A stretch of DNA of 25,868 nucleotides from SLRI01 sp964576715 (GCA_964576715.1 CAZNWE010000060.1:1-25868), one strand, 5' to 3'. Positions 7,762 through 16,408 are shown, counted from the first letter of the stretch. Made by a program: numbers and translations. Notes: a model not told the origin generated them from the sequence alone.

Positions 7762-10700
7762 GCCTGTTCCGAAGCGGTTTGGGGCTTGCCGCCGAGCCCG
7801 GCGAGCCAGCGCACGGTGACGTAGAAGATGGGGGTGAAGAGGAGGCCGGCCAGCGTCACCCCGATCATCCCGAAGAAGACGGCAGTACCCAGCGCCTGGC
7901 GGAGCTCGGCACCCGGGCCCTGGGCCAGGAGCAGCGGGACGACGCCGAGGATGAAGGCGAGCGAGGTCATCAGGATCGGCCGCAGCCGGGTGCGCGCCGC
8001 TTCGACGACAGCCTCGCGCGGTGCCGTGCCGGCCGCGGCCTCGGCGCGCTTGGCGAACTCGACGATCAGGATGGCGTTCTTCGCGGCCAAGGCGATCAGC
8101 ACGATGAAGCCGGTCTGCACCAGGACGTTGTTGTCCATGCCGCGGAGGTTGACGCCCAAGAGGGCGGCCAAGAGGCACATCGGCACGATGAGGATGACCG
8201 AGAACGGCAGGAGCCAGCTCTCGTAGAGGGCGGCGAGCACCAGGAAGACGAAGACGACGGAGAGCGCGAAGGCGATGAGCGTGGTGTTGCCGGCGAGCTT
8301 CTCCTGCAGGGCGAGCTCGGTCCATTCGAAGGCGAAGCCGTCGGGCAGGGTCTCGGCCGCGACCTCTTCCACCCTGGCGATCGCCTCGCCGGTGCTGGTG
8401 CCGGGAGTGGTGTCGCCCTGCACCTCGGCGGCGGTGAAGAGGTTGTAGCGGGGGACGCGGTAGGGGCCGGTCCGCTCCTCGAAGCGGGCGACGGAGGCGA
8501 GCGGGACCATCGTACCGTTGGTCGAGCGGGTGGCGTAGCGGCGGACCTCGGGCAGCGCGTCGCGGAAGCGGCCGTCGGCCTGGGCGGTGACCCGGTAGGT
8601 CCGGCCGATGAAGTTGAAGTCGTTGACGAAGGCCGAGCCCAGATAGACCTCGAGGGTCTCGGTGACCCGCTCGGCCGGGACGCCCAGCTTTTCCGCCCGG
8701 ACCCGGTCGATGTCGGCGAAGATGCGCGGTGTGCGGGTGTTGTAGAGGGTGAAGACGTTGGCGAGGCCGGGGGTCTCGTTCAGGGCACCGATCAGCTGGT
8801 TGGTCGCGGCCTCGAGTGCCTGCACACCCTGCGCCTCGCGGTCCTGGACGTAGAGCTTCCAGCCGCCGCCGGTACCGATGCCGCTGACCGGCGGCGGGGC
8901 GAGGACGAAGATGTTGGCCTCCTCGATCTGGGCGAGGCGGGCCTGCGAGGCTTGCAGCACCGCCTGGGCACTGGCGTCCGGCGCGGTGCGCGCCGCGAAC
9001 GGTGCCAGGATGGTGAAGATGGCACCGGCATTGGGCGCGTTGGTGAAGGTGGCGCCGTCGAAGCCGGCGAAGCCCACGGCGTGCGCCACGTGCGGCAGCT
9101 CGAGCAGCACGGCCACGGCCTCGCGGACGACGGCGTCGGTGCGCTCGAGCGAGGCGCCGGGCGGCAGCTGGACGACGGTGATCAGGTAGCCCTGGTCCTG
9201 CTCCGGGACGAAGCCCGTGGCTGTGTTGACGAAGCGCTCGGCGGTGAGCGCCATGAGCCCGGCATAGACGACGAGGCCGAGGGCGGCGACGCGGACCAGC
9301 CGGGCGGTGAGGGCACCGTAGCCGTCGGTCAGGCCCTCCATCAGCCGGTCGAAGCCGCGGTTGAAGGCGCGCAACGGTGCGGTGATCGCCCACTGCCGGC
9401 CGCTGCCCTCGGGGCGCAGCAGCAAGGCGCAGAGCGCCGGGCTCAAGGTCAGCGAGACCAGGGTCGAGATGATCGTCGAGGCACTGATGGTGACCGCGAA
9501 CTGGTAGAGGAACTGCCCCGAAATGCCGGTGATGAAGGCGGCCGGGATGAAGACGGCGACCAGCACCAGGCTGGTGGCGACGAGAGCGCGGCCGACCTCG
9601 TCCATGGTCCGTCTCGCCGCCTCGCGCGGCGGCACGCCGTCCCTGATCAACCGGGCACTGTTCTCGACCACGACGATGGCGTCGTCGACGACGATGCCGA
9701 TGGCGAGCACCAGGCCGAACAGCGAGAGGTTGTTCAAGGTCAGGCCCATCGCCGCCATCACGGCGAAGGTGCCGACCAGCGACACCGGGATGGCGACCAG
9801 CGGCACCAGCGCTGCCCGCCAGCTCTTGAGGAAGACGAGGACGACGATGGCGACCAGCACCAGCGCCTCGACCAGGGTGCGGTAGACGGCGTCGATCGAT
9901 TCCTGGATGTAGGCCGTCGGGTTGTAGACGATTTGGTAGGCGACGCCGGGCGGGAAGACCGCCGCCAGCTCGTCCATGACCCGGATCACCTCGGCCGCGG
10001 TCTCGAGGGCGTTCGAGCCCGGGCGCTGCGAGATCAGGATGGGCAGGGCCGGGTCCTCATCCAGATAGCCGATGGTGTCCAGGCTCTCGGCCCCGAGTTC
10101 GACCCGGGCGACGTCGCCGATCCGGGTGACCCGGCCATCGGCCCCCTGCTTGACGACGATGTCCTCGAAGGCGTCCGGATCGACCAGCCGGCCACGTGTC
10201 TCGACGTTGGTCTGAAAGGCGCCGGGCGCGGGCACCGGTGGCTCGCCGAGCGTGCCCGCCGCCACCTGCACGTTGTTGACCCGGACGGCGCCCACGATCT
10301 CGCCGGCGGTGAGCTCGAGCGCCCGCGCCCGGTCGGGGTCGATCCAGACCCGCATCGAGTAGGCGCGCTCGGCGACGAGCGTGGCATTGCCGACGCCGTC
10401 GACGCGGGCCAGGCGGTCGACGATCTGGGTGCGCGCGTAATTCGAGATGAACAGCGGGTCGCGGCTGCCGTCCGGCGAGACGATGTGGACCACCATCATC
10501 AGGTCCGGTGTCGTCTTGCGCACGTCGATGCCGAGCCGGCGGACGGTCTCCGGCAGCCGCGGCTCGGCGATGGCGACCCGGTTCTGGACGAGCACCTGGG
10601 CGACGTCGAGATCGGTGCCGAGCGCGAAGGTGATCTGCAGCGTCAGCCGACCGTCGCCGGTCGATTCCGACTGCAGGTAGAGCATCCCCTCGATGCCGTT

Positions 10701-10913
10701 GATCTGCTGCTCGAGCGGGGTGGCCACCGTGTCGGCGACCACCTCGGCCGAAGCACCGGGATAGGTCGCGGTCACCTCGATGGTCGGCGGGGCGATCGCC
10801 GGGTACTGCTCGACCGGCAGGAGGAAGTAGAAGACCCCGCCGATGATCGTCAGCAGCAGCGAGATGACCGTCGCGAAGACCGGCCGGTCGACGAAGAGGT
10901 GGGTCCAGCGCAC
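7758..10913 (-). CDS. RND efflux pump inner-membrane subunit (HAE1 / AcrB-MexB type)
   Basis: A 1051-residue proton-driven transporter exporting hydrophobic or amphiphilic compounds from the inner membrane and periplasm. It begins with the typical first helix after MRWTHLFVDRPVFATVIS and has the two periplasmic porter domains, with a second helix block from about 340. The proton-relay aspartates of helix 4 are D410 and D411 in GIVVDDAIVVVEN. The duplicated second half contains the matching block LNVPAERV-like funnel segments and a C-terminal helix set ending GMIGVTLAGLLFTPIFYV. Length is standard. The start is GTG, 6 bases after the fusion-protein stop. It is the third gene of the block with a stress protein, fusion protein and CoA-binding protein. 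No outer-membrane channel gene is present, so TolC or OprM must be supplied from elsewhere. Substrate not predictable. Confidence 0.95.
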   Translation of the reverse strand: MRWTHLFVDRPVFATVISLLLTIIGGVFYFLLPVEQYPAIAPPTIEVTATYPGASAEVVADTVATPLEQQINGIEGMLYLQSESTGDGRLTLQITFALGTDLDVAQVLVQNRVAIAEPRLPETVRRLGIDVRKTTPDLMMVVHIVSPDGSRDPLFISNYARTQIVDRLARVDGVGNATLVAERAYSMRVWIDPDRARALELTAGEIVGAVRVNNVQVAAGTLGEPPVPAPGAFQTNVETRGRLVDPDAFEDIVVKQGADGRVTRIGDVARVELGAESLDTIGYLDEDPALPILISQRPGSNALETAAEVIRVMDELAAVFPPGVAYQIVYNPTAYIQESIDAVYRTLVEALVLVAIVVLVFLKSWRAALVPLVAIPVSLVGTFAVMAAMGLTLNNLSLFGLVLAIGIVVDDAIVVVENSARLIRDGVPPREAARRTMDEVGRALVATSLVLVAVFIPAAFITGISGQFLYQFAVTISASTIISTLVSLTLSPALCALLLRPEGSGRQWAITAPLRAFNRGFDRLMEGLTDGYGALTARLVRVAALGLVVYAGLMALTAERFVNTATGFVPEQDQGYLITVVQLPPGASLERTDAVVREAVAVLLELPHVAHAVGFAGFDGATFTNAPNAGAIFTILAPFAARTAPDASAQAVLQASQARLAQIEEANIFVLAPPPVSGIGTGGGWKLYVQDREAQGVQALEAATNQLIGALNETPGLANVFTLYNTRTPRIFADIDRVRAEKLGVPAERVTETLEVYLGSAFVNDFNFIGRTYRVTAQADGRFRDALPEVRRYATRSTNGTMVPLASVARFEERTGPYRVPRYNLFTAAEVQGDTTPGTSTGEAIARVEEVAAETLPDGFAFEWTELALQEKLAGNTTLIAFALSVVFVFLVLAALYESWLLPFSVILIVPMCLLAALLGVNLRGMDNNVLVQTGFIVLIALAAKNAILIVEFAKRAEAAAGTAPREAVVEAARTRLRPILMTSLAFILGVVPLLLAQGPGAELRQALGTAVFFGMIGVTLAGLLFTPIFYVTVRWLAGLGGKPQTASEQA

Positions 10914-10919
10914 CCCGGC

Positions 10920-12071
10920 TCAGCCCTGCTCGTCGGCGGGCTCGATGGTGCCGGGCACGGGCGTCACCGTGGCGCCGGGGCGCACCCGGGTCAGGCCGTT
11001 GACGACGATGCGCTCGTCGGGCTCGAGCCCGGCGCGAACGACGCGCAGGCCGAACTCGCGCGGGCCGGGGCGGATCTCGCGCTGCTCGATCGTGTCGTCC
11101 TCGCCCACCACCATGACCAGGCGTGCGGCCTGCTGGGCGCTGATCGCGGCATCGGGGATCAGCATCGCCGAATAGCGCGGCGAGCCCGGGATGCGCACCC
11201 GGGCAAAAAGGCCGGGCGTGAACAGGTGATCGGGGTTGGCGAAAACGGCGCGGGCCCGGATGGTGGCGCTCTCGGCCAGGAGCTCGTTGTCGACGAAGTC
11301 GAGATGGCCCTCGTGCGGCCACCCCTCCTCGTCGATCAGCCGCAGCTGGGCCGGCGTCTCACCGTCGCGGTTCGCCAGCATCAGGCCCTGGTCGGCGGCA
11401 CGCTGGTAGGCCAGGTACTCGGCCTCGCTGAGGTCGAACAGGAAATGGATCGGGTCGAGCGAGACGATGGTCGAGAGCAGCGTCGGCATGCCGCCGTCGG
11501 CGACCACCAGCGTGCCGAAATCGACCCGGCTGTCGGAAATGCGGCCGGCGATCGGCGCCGTGATCGTAGTGTAGTCGAGGTCGATCCGCGCCTGCTGCAC
11601 GGCGGCCCGGCTCGCCGCCAGCGCCGCCTCGGCCACCTGCCGCTCGGCGACACGCTGGTCGTAGGTGGCACGCGGAATGTTGTTGTTCGCAACCAGGTCC
11701 GCGGCGCGCTGCTCGTCGACCCGGGCCAGCGCCAAGGTCGCCTCGGCATCGGCAACGTTGGCCTCGGCCCGGGCGAGGGCCGCCTCGAAGGGCGCGCTAT
11801 CCAGGGTAAAAAGGCGATCGCCGGCCTCGACCAAAGCCCCGTCCGCGAAGTCGATGGTCTCGACATGGCCCGACACCCTGGGCCGGATCTCGACCCGCTG
11901 GACGGCGGCAAACCGGCCGGTGAACTCGTCCCATTCGACGAGTTCCTGCATCAAGGGGGTCGCGACGGTGACTTCCGGCGGGCCGGCCTGCGGTGCCGCA
12001 TTCTCGTCCCCGGCATCGCAGGCTGGCAGCAGCAGTGCGGCGAGGAGCGCCGCGTGGTGCCAAGGCGTCAA
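10920..12071 (-). CDS. RND efflux periplasmic adaptor (membrane fusion protein), probable lipoprotein
   Basis: A 383-residue HlyD/AcrA-type adaptor that would join the RND pump to an outer-membrane channel. The N-terminus, from TTG 12071, is a lipoprotein signal (MTPWHHAALLAALLLPAC) with lipid-accepting cysteine at residue 18. Next come the first half of the lipoyl domain (EIRPRVSGHVETIDFADGALVEAGDRLFTLD), a helical hairpin rich in Ala and Glu, the second lipoyl half (DYTTITAPIAGRISDS), and beta-barrel and membrane-proximal domains ending in VVNGLTRVRPGATVTPVPG. TTG was chosen because it overlaps the stop of the upstream stress-protein gene (TTGA) and starts directly at the signal peptide; the open frame continues further upstream only as a shadow of that gene. 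It is followed after 6 bases by the pump. Confidence 0.92.
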   Translation of the reverse strand: MTPWHHAALLAALLLPACDAGDENAAPQAGPPEVTVATPLMQELVEWDEFTGRFAAVQRVEIRPRVSGHVETIDFADGALVEAGDRLFTLDSAPFEAALARAEANVADAEATLALARVDEQRAADLVANNNIPRATYDQRVAERQVAEAALAASRAAVQQARIDLDYTTITAPIAGRISDSRVDFGTLVVADGGMPTLLSTIVSLDPIHFLFDLSEAEYLAYQRAADQGLMLANRDGETPAQLRLIDEEGWPHEGHLDFVDNELLAESATIRARAVFANPDHLFTPGLFARVRIPGSPRYSAMLIPDAAISAQQAARLVMVVGEDDTIEQREIRPGPREFGLRVVRAGLEPDERIVVNGLTRVRPGATVTPVPGTIEPADEQG

Positions 12072-12907
12072 GCCGGCACCGCCAGGAGCGGGCGGGCGGC
12101 ACGGCGCAGCACGGCCTCGGTGGTCGAGCCCCGAAGCGCATCGAGAAAGCCGTGCCGGCCCTCGGTCGCCATGACGATCAGATCGGCGTCGAGCCGGTCG
12201 GCCGTGGCGACGATGGTGTCGACCACCGGGCCCGCGAGTTCGAGGCGCTCGACGCGGTCGCCGAACGACGCCGGTGCTGTGAAGGCGGGCCCTCCGCCGG
12301 GTTGGCCGACATGCAGCAGGTGCAGTCTGGCCTCCCGGGCATCGAGCAGATCGACCAGGCTCGCCGCCGCCTGCAGGGCCAGCGATGGCGAAGGCTTGCG
12401 GTCGACCGGCACGAGGATGTTGGTGAGCGTGAGTGCGCCGGTCTTGGGCGCGACGAAACCGCGGCCCTGGGCGGGCAGGAACAGGCTGGCGACGCCGCTG
12501 CGCCGCGCCACCGCCTCGGCGACCGAGCCCTCGAGCCAGCGCGGCAGCCCGTCGCGGCGGGCGGTGCCGAGGACGACGAGGTCGGCCGCGTGGCGGTCGA
12601 TATAGTCGAGGATGCCCTTGATGGTGGCACTGCCGGCGAGATCGATCTTGCTGATCTTCACCCCGAGTGCCGTCTCGACGTCCTCGGCCGGGATGCCGAG
12701 ATCGAGCAGCCCCCAGCTCGCCAGCGTGTCGCGCACCCCGGGAAACGCCTCGCGGCGCGCCTCGTCCTCGAGTTCGTCCTGGGCATTGTGGACGATGGTG
12801 AAGCGCCCCTTGCTCGCCACCGCCATCTTCAAGCCGTGCGCGAAGGCGCTGACACTGCTCTTGGCGTAGTCGGTCGGGTGGATGATGGTCTCGAACGTCT
12901 GCGGCAT
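12068..12907 (-). CDS. Universal stress protein, two tandem Usp domains
   Basis: A 279-residue cytoplasmic protein with two UspA-like alpha/beta domains (about 1-145 and 160-279). Each ends with a form of the ATP-binding motif G-2x-G-9x-G(S/T). In the first it reads GTARRDGLPRWLEGS, with Arg at the second glycine. In the second it reads ATEGRHGFLDALRGST, with Ala at the first. ATP binding is therefore possible but not assured. The ATG has a GAGAGGG ribosome site 5 bases upstream, inside the short repeats next to the assembly gap. The TGA overlaps the start of the efflux adaptor gene, which implies coupled translation. A stress protein leading an RND operon is unusual and hints at stress-related control of the pump. 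Confidence 0.9.
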   Translation of the reverse strand: MPQTFETIIHPTDYAKSSVSAFAHGLKMAVASKGRFTIVHNAQDELEDEARREAFPGVRDTLASWGLLDLGIPAEDVETALGVKISKIDLAGSATIKGILDYIDRHAADLVVLGTARRDGLPRWLEGSVAEAVARRSGVASLFLPAQGRGFVAPKTGALTLTNILVPVDRKPSPSLALQAAASLVDLLDAREARLHLLHVGQPGGGPAFTAPASFGDRVERLELAGPVVDTIVATADRLDADLIVMATEGRHGFLDALRGSTTEAVLRRAARPLLAVPA

Positions 12908-12911
12908 CGTT

Positions 12912-13067
12912 CCCTCTCAGCCGGCCCTCTCNNNNNNNNNNNNNNNNNNNNNNNNNNNNNNNNNNNNNNNNNNNNNNNNNNNNNNNNNNNNNNNNNNNNN
13001 NNNNNNNNNNNNNNNNNNNNNNNNNNNNNNNCCCTCTCAGCCGGCCCTCTCGGCCCGGCCCTCTCAG
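12912..13067. repeat. Short GGCCCTCTC / CCCTCTCAG repeats around the gap
   Basis: GGCCCTCTC occurs at 12923-12931, 13043-13051 and 13057-13065; CCCTCTCAG occurs at 12912-12920, 13032-13040 and 13059-13067. On the minus strand the copy nearest the stress-protein start supplies its GAGAGGG ribosome-binding site. Such repeats between the crotonase-like and stress-protein genes probably caused the contig break. Confidence 0.75.
12932..13031. other. Assembly gap of 100 N with duplicated flanks
   Basis: Exactly 100 undetermined bases, the usual placeholder for a gap of unknown size. The 20 bases before it (12912-12931) are identical to the 20 bases after it (13032-13051). This suggests that the two contigs overlap or end in the same copy of a local repeat. 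Reading frames that appear to run through the N stretch are artefacts. Confidence 0.98.
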
Positions 13068-13080
13068 CCCGGGCCGCCGC

Positions 13081-13860
13081 TCAGCCCGGCCACTGCGGGC
13101 GGCGCTTGGCGACGAAGGCATCGAGACCCTCGCCGAAGGCCTCACCCACGGCGTTCTCGACGATCACCTCGGTGGTATAGCGATAGGCTTCCGCCTCCGC
13201 CATGGTGCGTTGCCGGTAGAAGGCCCGCTTGCCCAACGCGAGAACGTCCTTGGGCTTGTCGACGAGGCGCGCGCACATCGCCGCGGTCGCCGCCGGCAGC
13301 CCATCCTGCGGCACGACACGGTTGACGAGGCCGAGCCGGTGCGCCTCGGCGGCATCGATGAAGTCGCCGGTCAGCAGCATCTCCATGGCGGGCTTTTGCG
13401 GCACGTTGCGGGCCAGGGCGACCATCGGTGTCGAGCAGAACAGGCCGAACTTGATGCCCGAGGTGGCAAAGCGGCTGGCGTCGCTGCAGACGGCGAGATC
13501 GCAGGCCGCCACCAGCTGGCAGCCGGCCGCGGTGGCGATGCCGTCGATCTCGGCGAGCACCGGCTGCGGCAGGTCCTGCAGCTTGAGCATCATCGCCGAG
13601 CAGTGGCTGAACAGTGCCTGGATCGGCTCGGCCTTGCGGTCCTCGCCGATCTCCTTGAGGTCGTGGCCGGCGCAGAACGCCTTGCCCGCTCCGCCGAGCA
13701 CCACGACCCGCGCGGTGGGCGAGGCGGCGATGGCGTCGAGGGCGTCGTGCAGCGCATCGAGCAGCGCCCGGTTCAGGCTGTTGAACGCCTGCGGCCGATT
13801 GAGCGTCAGGCGCACCACACCGTCATGTTCGTCCTCCAGGAGGACGGGCTCGTTGTCCAT
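13081..13860 (-). CDS. Enoyl-CoA hydratase/isomerase family protein (ECHDC3-like crotonase)
   Basis: A 259-residue crotonase-fold protein. It has the N-terminal strand set DGVVRLTLNRPQAFNSLN, the first oxyanion-hole segment KAFCAGHDLKE (60-70), and the second at IDGIATAAGCQLVAACDLAV (106-124). Canonical enoyl-CoA hydratases carry catalytic glutamates in these regions. Here the position after AAGC is Q115 and the second site reads ATSGIKFG, so both acids appear to be missing, as in the ECHDC3 branch. It may be an isomerase, a thioesterase-like or a non-catalytic CoA binder rather than a hydratase. The ATG at 13860 was preferred over an upstream open extension that overlaps the M20 hydrolase gene. 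It lies downstream of that gene and upstream of the gap. Confidence 0.9.
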   Translation of the reverse strand: MDNEPVLLEDEHDGVVRLTLNRPQAFNSLNRALLDALHDALDAIAASPTARVVVLGGAGKAFCAGHDLKEIGEDRKAEPIQALFSHCSAMMLKLQDLPQPVLAEIDGIATAAGCQLVAACDLAVCSDASRFATSGIKFGLFCSTPMVALARNVPQKPAMEMLLTGDFIDAAEAHRLGLVNRVVPQDGLPAATAAMCARLVDKPKDVLALGKRAFYRQRTMAEAEAYRYTTEVIVENAVGEAFGEGLDAFVAKRRPQWPG

Positions 13861-13876
13861 CGTCGTTCTCCCCACT

Positions 13877-13894
13877 CCCGGCCCCACTGCCGGG
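13877..13894 (-). terminator. Hairpin between the M20 hydrolase and crotonase-like genes
   Basis: A perfect 6-bp stem CCCGGC (13877-13882) and GCCGGG (13889-13894) with a 6-base loop lies in the 43-base gap between the two minus-strand genes. There is no T-tract, so it may pause transcription or protect RNA ends rather than terminate. Confidence 0.3.
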
Positions 13895-13903
13895 CCATCG
13901 GTT

Positions 13904-15082
13904 TCAGACGCTGCGGGCGAGACGGGTCTCGACCAGCTTCGCCCAGTAGCTGACCCCGATCGGCAGGGCCTCGTCGTTGAAGTCGTAGTACGGGCTGTGC
14001 AGCAGGGCCGGAGCTCCGTCGTCGTTGCCGCTGCCCATCCAGATATAGCTGCCGGGCACCGCCTCGAGCATGAAGGCGAAGTCCTCGGCCCCCATGACCG
14101 GCTGCGGGTTGCGCTCGACCTTGTCGTCGCCGACCACGAGCGCCGCGGCAGCCGCACCGATCGCCGCCTCCCTCGGATGGTTGACGGTCGGCGGGTAGCC
14201 GCGGCGGTAGCCGATCTCGGCCGCGAGGCCGAAGCTTCGGGCAATCCCGCTCGCCACCTCGCCGAGCCGGGTCTCGATGCGGTCGCGGGTCGCGGCCTTG
14301 AAGCTGCGCACGGTGCCGACCAGTTCGGCCGTCTCGGGGATCACGTTGAAGGCGTGGCCGGCGCGGATCCGGGTCACCGAGAGGACGGCGTTGTCCAAGG
14401 GATCGGTCTCGCGGCTGACGATCAGTTGCAGGCCGGTCACGATCTGCGCGGCGACAGTCACCGGATCGCGGCCGAAATGCGGCATCGCGGCATGGCAGCC
14501 GCGGCCCTCGACGGTGATCTTGAACTCGTCGGACGCGGCCATCGCCGGGCCCTGGCACATCGCGAAGCTGCCGGTCGGCAGCGCCGGCCAGTTGTGCAGG
14601 CCGTAGATGTCGGTGAGCGGGAAGCGCTCGAGCAGCCCGTCATCGAGCATCGCCCGAGCGCCGGCCCGGCCCTCCTCGGCCGGCTGGAAGACGAGATAGA
14701 CGGTGCCGTCGAAATTGCGGGTCTCGGCGAGGTACCTCGCCGCACCGAGCAGCATCGCGGTGTGGCCGTCATGGCCGCAGGCGTGCATCTTGCCGGCCCG
14801 AGTCGAGGCGTGCGGCAGCCCGGTCGCCTCGCTGATCGGCAGGGCGTCCATGTCGCAGCGCAGGCCGATCCGCCGATCGCTGGTGCCGGCCCGGATCACT
14901 GCGACCACGCCGGTCTTGCCGATGCCCTCGTGCACCTCGTCGACGCCGAAGCCGCGCAGCCGCTCGGCCACGAACGCCGCGGTCTCCACCTCCTCGTAGG
15001 CGAGCTCGGGATGACTGTGCAGGTGTCGTCGCCAGGCCGTGAGCTCGGCCTTGTAGTCGGCGATGCGGTTGATGATCGGCAT
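13904..15082 (-). CDS. M20 family amidohydrolase / peptidase (hippurate hydrolase-like, M20D)
   Basis: A 392-residue metal-dependent hydrolase of the M20D group, which includes hippurate hydrolase and indole-acetyl-amino-acid hydrolases; it would cleave N-acyl amino acids in the cytoplasm. Visible landmarks are WRRHLHSHPELAYEE (17-31), RCDMDALPI (75-83), the metal-binding HACGHDGHTAM with C102, H104 and H107, QPAEEG with acidic residues E136 and E137, LHNWP with H163, and a dimerisation-domain histidine in GRGCHAAMPH (193-202). The C-terminal metal-ligand region is LLHSPYYDFND. The ATG at 15082 starts the normal N-terminus MPIINRIADYKAEL; the longer open frame to 15160 is non-homologous. It is divergent from the binding-protein gene at 15209. 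The acyl group and amino acid removed are unknown. Confidence 0.92.
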   Translation of the reverse strand: MPIINRIADYKAELTAWRRHLHSHPELAYEEVETAAFVAERLRGFGVDEVHEGIGKTGVVAVIRAGTSDRRIGLRCDMDALPISEATGLPHASTRAGKMHACGHDGHTAMLLGAARYLAETRNFDGTVYLVFQPAEEGRAGARAMLDDGLLERFPLTDIYGLHNWPALPTGSFAMCQGPAMAASDEFKITVEGRGCHAAMPHFGRDPVTVAAQIVTGLQLIVSRETDPLDNAVLSVTRIRAGHAFNVIPETAELVGTVRSFKAATRDRIETRLGEVASGIARSFGLAAEIGYRRGYPPTVNHPREAAIGAAAAALVVGDDKVERNPQPVMGAEDFAFMLEAVPGSYIWMGSGNDDGAPALLHSPYYDFNDEALPIGVSYWAKLVETRLARSV

Positions 15083-15194
15083 GGCGGGTCCCGGTTGCGC
15101 GGCACTTCGCGGTTCACTAAGAGGTAGAGGGTATGTGCGGCGGGCGGCGGCATCTGGCAAGCCGGGAGGGTCGTCGCGCCCGGATTTGCGCGAA

Positions 15195-15211
15195 GAGGGA
15201 GCTCAGCGATG
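15195..15211 (+). promoter_or_regulatory. Ribosome-binding site of the periplasmic binding-protein gene
   Basis: GAGGGAG lies about 7 bases before ATG 15209, a good match to the anti-Shine-Dalgarno sequence, and fixes the start in front of the signal peptide. The 126 bases shared with the divergent M20 gene must hold both promoters; no near-consensus -35/-10 pair stands out. Confidence 0.6.
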
Positions 15212-16408
15212 ATCGGTTCGGGTGTGCGGGTGATGGCGGTCGCCGCCGCGGCGGCGGCGCTGATGGCGGGCACGGCCATGGCCGAAGGGGCGCGGGTCGG
15301 AGCGTTGATCCCGCTCACCGGCGGGCTGCAGGCCTATGGCGAGGGCTCGCTCAACGGCATGCGCCTCGCGGTCGCGGAGATCAACGAGGCGGGCGGTGTG
15401 CTCGGCGGCGAACTCGAACTCGTGGTCGGCGACACCCAGACCCGGGCCCAGCCGGCGATCGACGCCGCCATGCGGCTCGTTTCGGTCGACGGCGTTTCCG
15501 GCATCCTCGGCGCGCTGTCCTCCGGCAACACCATCCCCGTCGCCACCACGGTCGCCAAGGCCAACCAGGTCCCGCAGATCTCCAACGCCTCGACGGCCCC
15601 GGCGATCACCACGCTCGAGGACGACGATTTTCTCTTCCGCACCGCCCCCTCCGATGCCTACCAGGGCGTGGTCCTGGCGCAGCTCGTCGAGGAGGCAGGG
15701 ATCGACAGCGTCGCCGTGCTCTACGTCAACAACGACTACGGTGTCGGCCTGGCCGAGGCCTTCGCGGCGAACTATGGTGGAACGCTGGCGAGTTCGGCCG
15801 CCTTCGAGCCCAACAAGGCCTCCTATCGCGGCGAGCTGCAGAGCGTTGCCGACGGCGACCCCGAAGCACTGCTGCTCATCGCCTATCCGGACGACGGCGG
15901 CCTGCTGATCATCCGCCAGTCGCTCGAGGAGGGCTTTTTCGACCGCTTCGTCTTCACCGACGGGATGAAGACCGAGCAGCTGCTCGACGATATCGGTGCG
16001 GCGTTCATGGAAGGCATGTTCGGGACCTCTCCGGCACCGCTCGAGGGCGACGCCAATGCCCGCTTCGCCGCCGCCTACGAGGCCGAGTTCGGCGAGCTGC
16101 CGCCCCTGCCCTACATCGACAGCGCCTATGACGCGACGATGATCCTGGCGCTCGCCATCGAGCAGGCGGGCTCGACCGACGGCCCGGCGATCCGCGACAC
16201 CTTGCGCGAAGTCGCCAACGCCCCGGGCGAGGTGATCCTGCCCGGCGACTTCGCCAAGGCCAAGGAGCTGATCGCCGCCGGCACCGACATCAACTACGAA
16301 GGTGCGGCGGGTGCGCACGAGTTCGACGAGAACGGCGATGTCGCGGGCACCTTCGAGCACTGGGCGGTGCTGGAAGGGAGCATCACCACGGTCGAGATGC
16401 TCGAGTAG
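15209..16408 (+). CDS. ABC transporter periplasmic binding protein, branched-chain amino acid type (LivK-like)
   Basis: A 399-residue secreted binding protein of the Leu/Ile/Val-binding family. The signal peptide has basic R7, an Ala-rich core (residues 9-20) and a likely cut after A25 (TAMA before EGARVG). The mature protein begins with the family pattern VGALIPLTGGLQAYGEGSLNGMRLAVAEINEAGG, followed by ELVVGDTQT and a first-lobe pocket GALSSGNTIPVA. The second lobe contains VLYVNNDYGVGLAEAF and YDATMILALAIEQAG. It is a single gene with its own ribosome site and a hairpin after the stop, divergent from the M20 hydrolase. No permease or ATPase lies next to it; livH and livM are about 9 kb away on the same strand. 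The ligand may be an amino-acid derivative handled by the nearby hydrolases, which is inference. Confidence 0.93.
   Translation: MIGSGVRVMAVAAAAAALMAGTAMAEGARVGALIPLTGGLQAYGEGSLNGMRLAVAEINEAGGVLGGELELVVGDTQTRAQPAIDAAMRLVSVDGVSGILGALSSGNTIPVATTVAKANQVPQISNASTAPAITTLEDDDFLFRTAPSDAYQGVVLAQLVEEAGIDSVAVLYVNNDYGVGLAEAFAANYGGTLASSAAFEPNKASYRGELQSVADGDPEALLLIAYPDDGGLLIIRQSLEEGFFDRFVFTDGMKTEQLLDDIGAAFMEGMFGTSPAPLEGDANARFAAAYEAEFGELPPLPYIDSAYDATMILALAIEQAGSTDGPAIRDTLREVANAPGEVILPGDFAKAKELIAAGTDINYEGAAGAHEFDENGDVAGTFEHWAVLEGSITTVEMLE

Noticed and set aside
7779..12605. Plus-strand open frame of about 1600 codons opposite the efflux genes
   Set aside because: It is antisense to clearly homologous RND, adaptor and Usp genes. 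Its translation is low-complexity (Asp, Gly, Glu, Arg, His), as expected for shadows in high-GC DNA.
10920..13145. Minus-strand frame joining the adaptor gene to sequence beyond the gap
   Set aside because: It runs through 100 N and through the Usp gene in another frame. The adaptor starts at TTG 12071 with its own lipoprotein signal.
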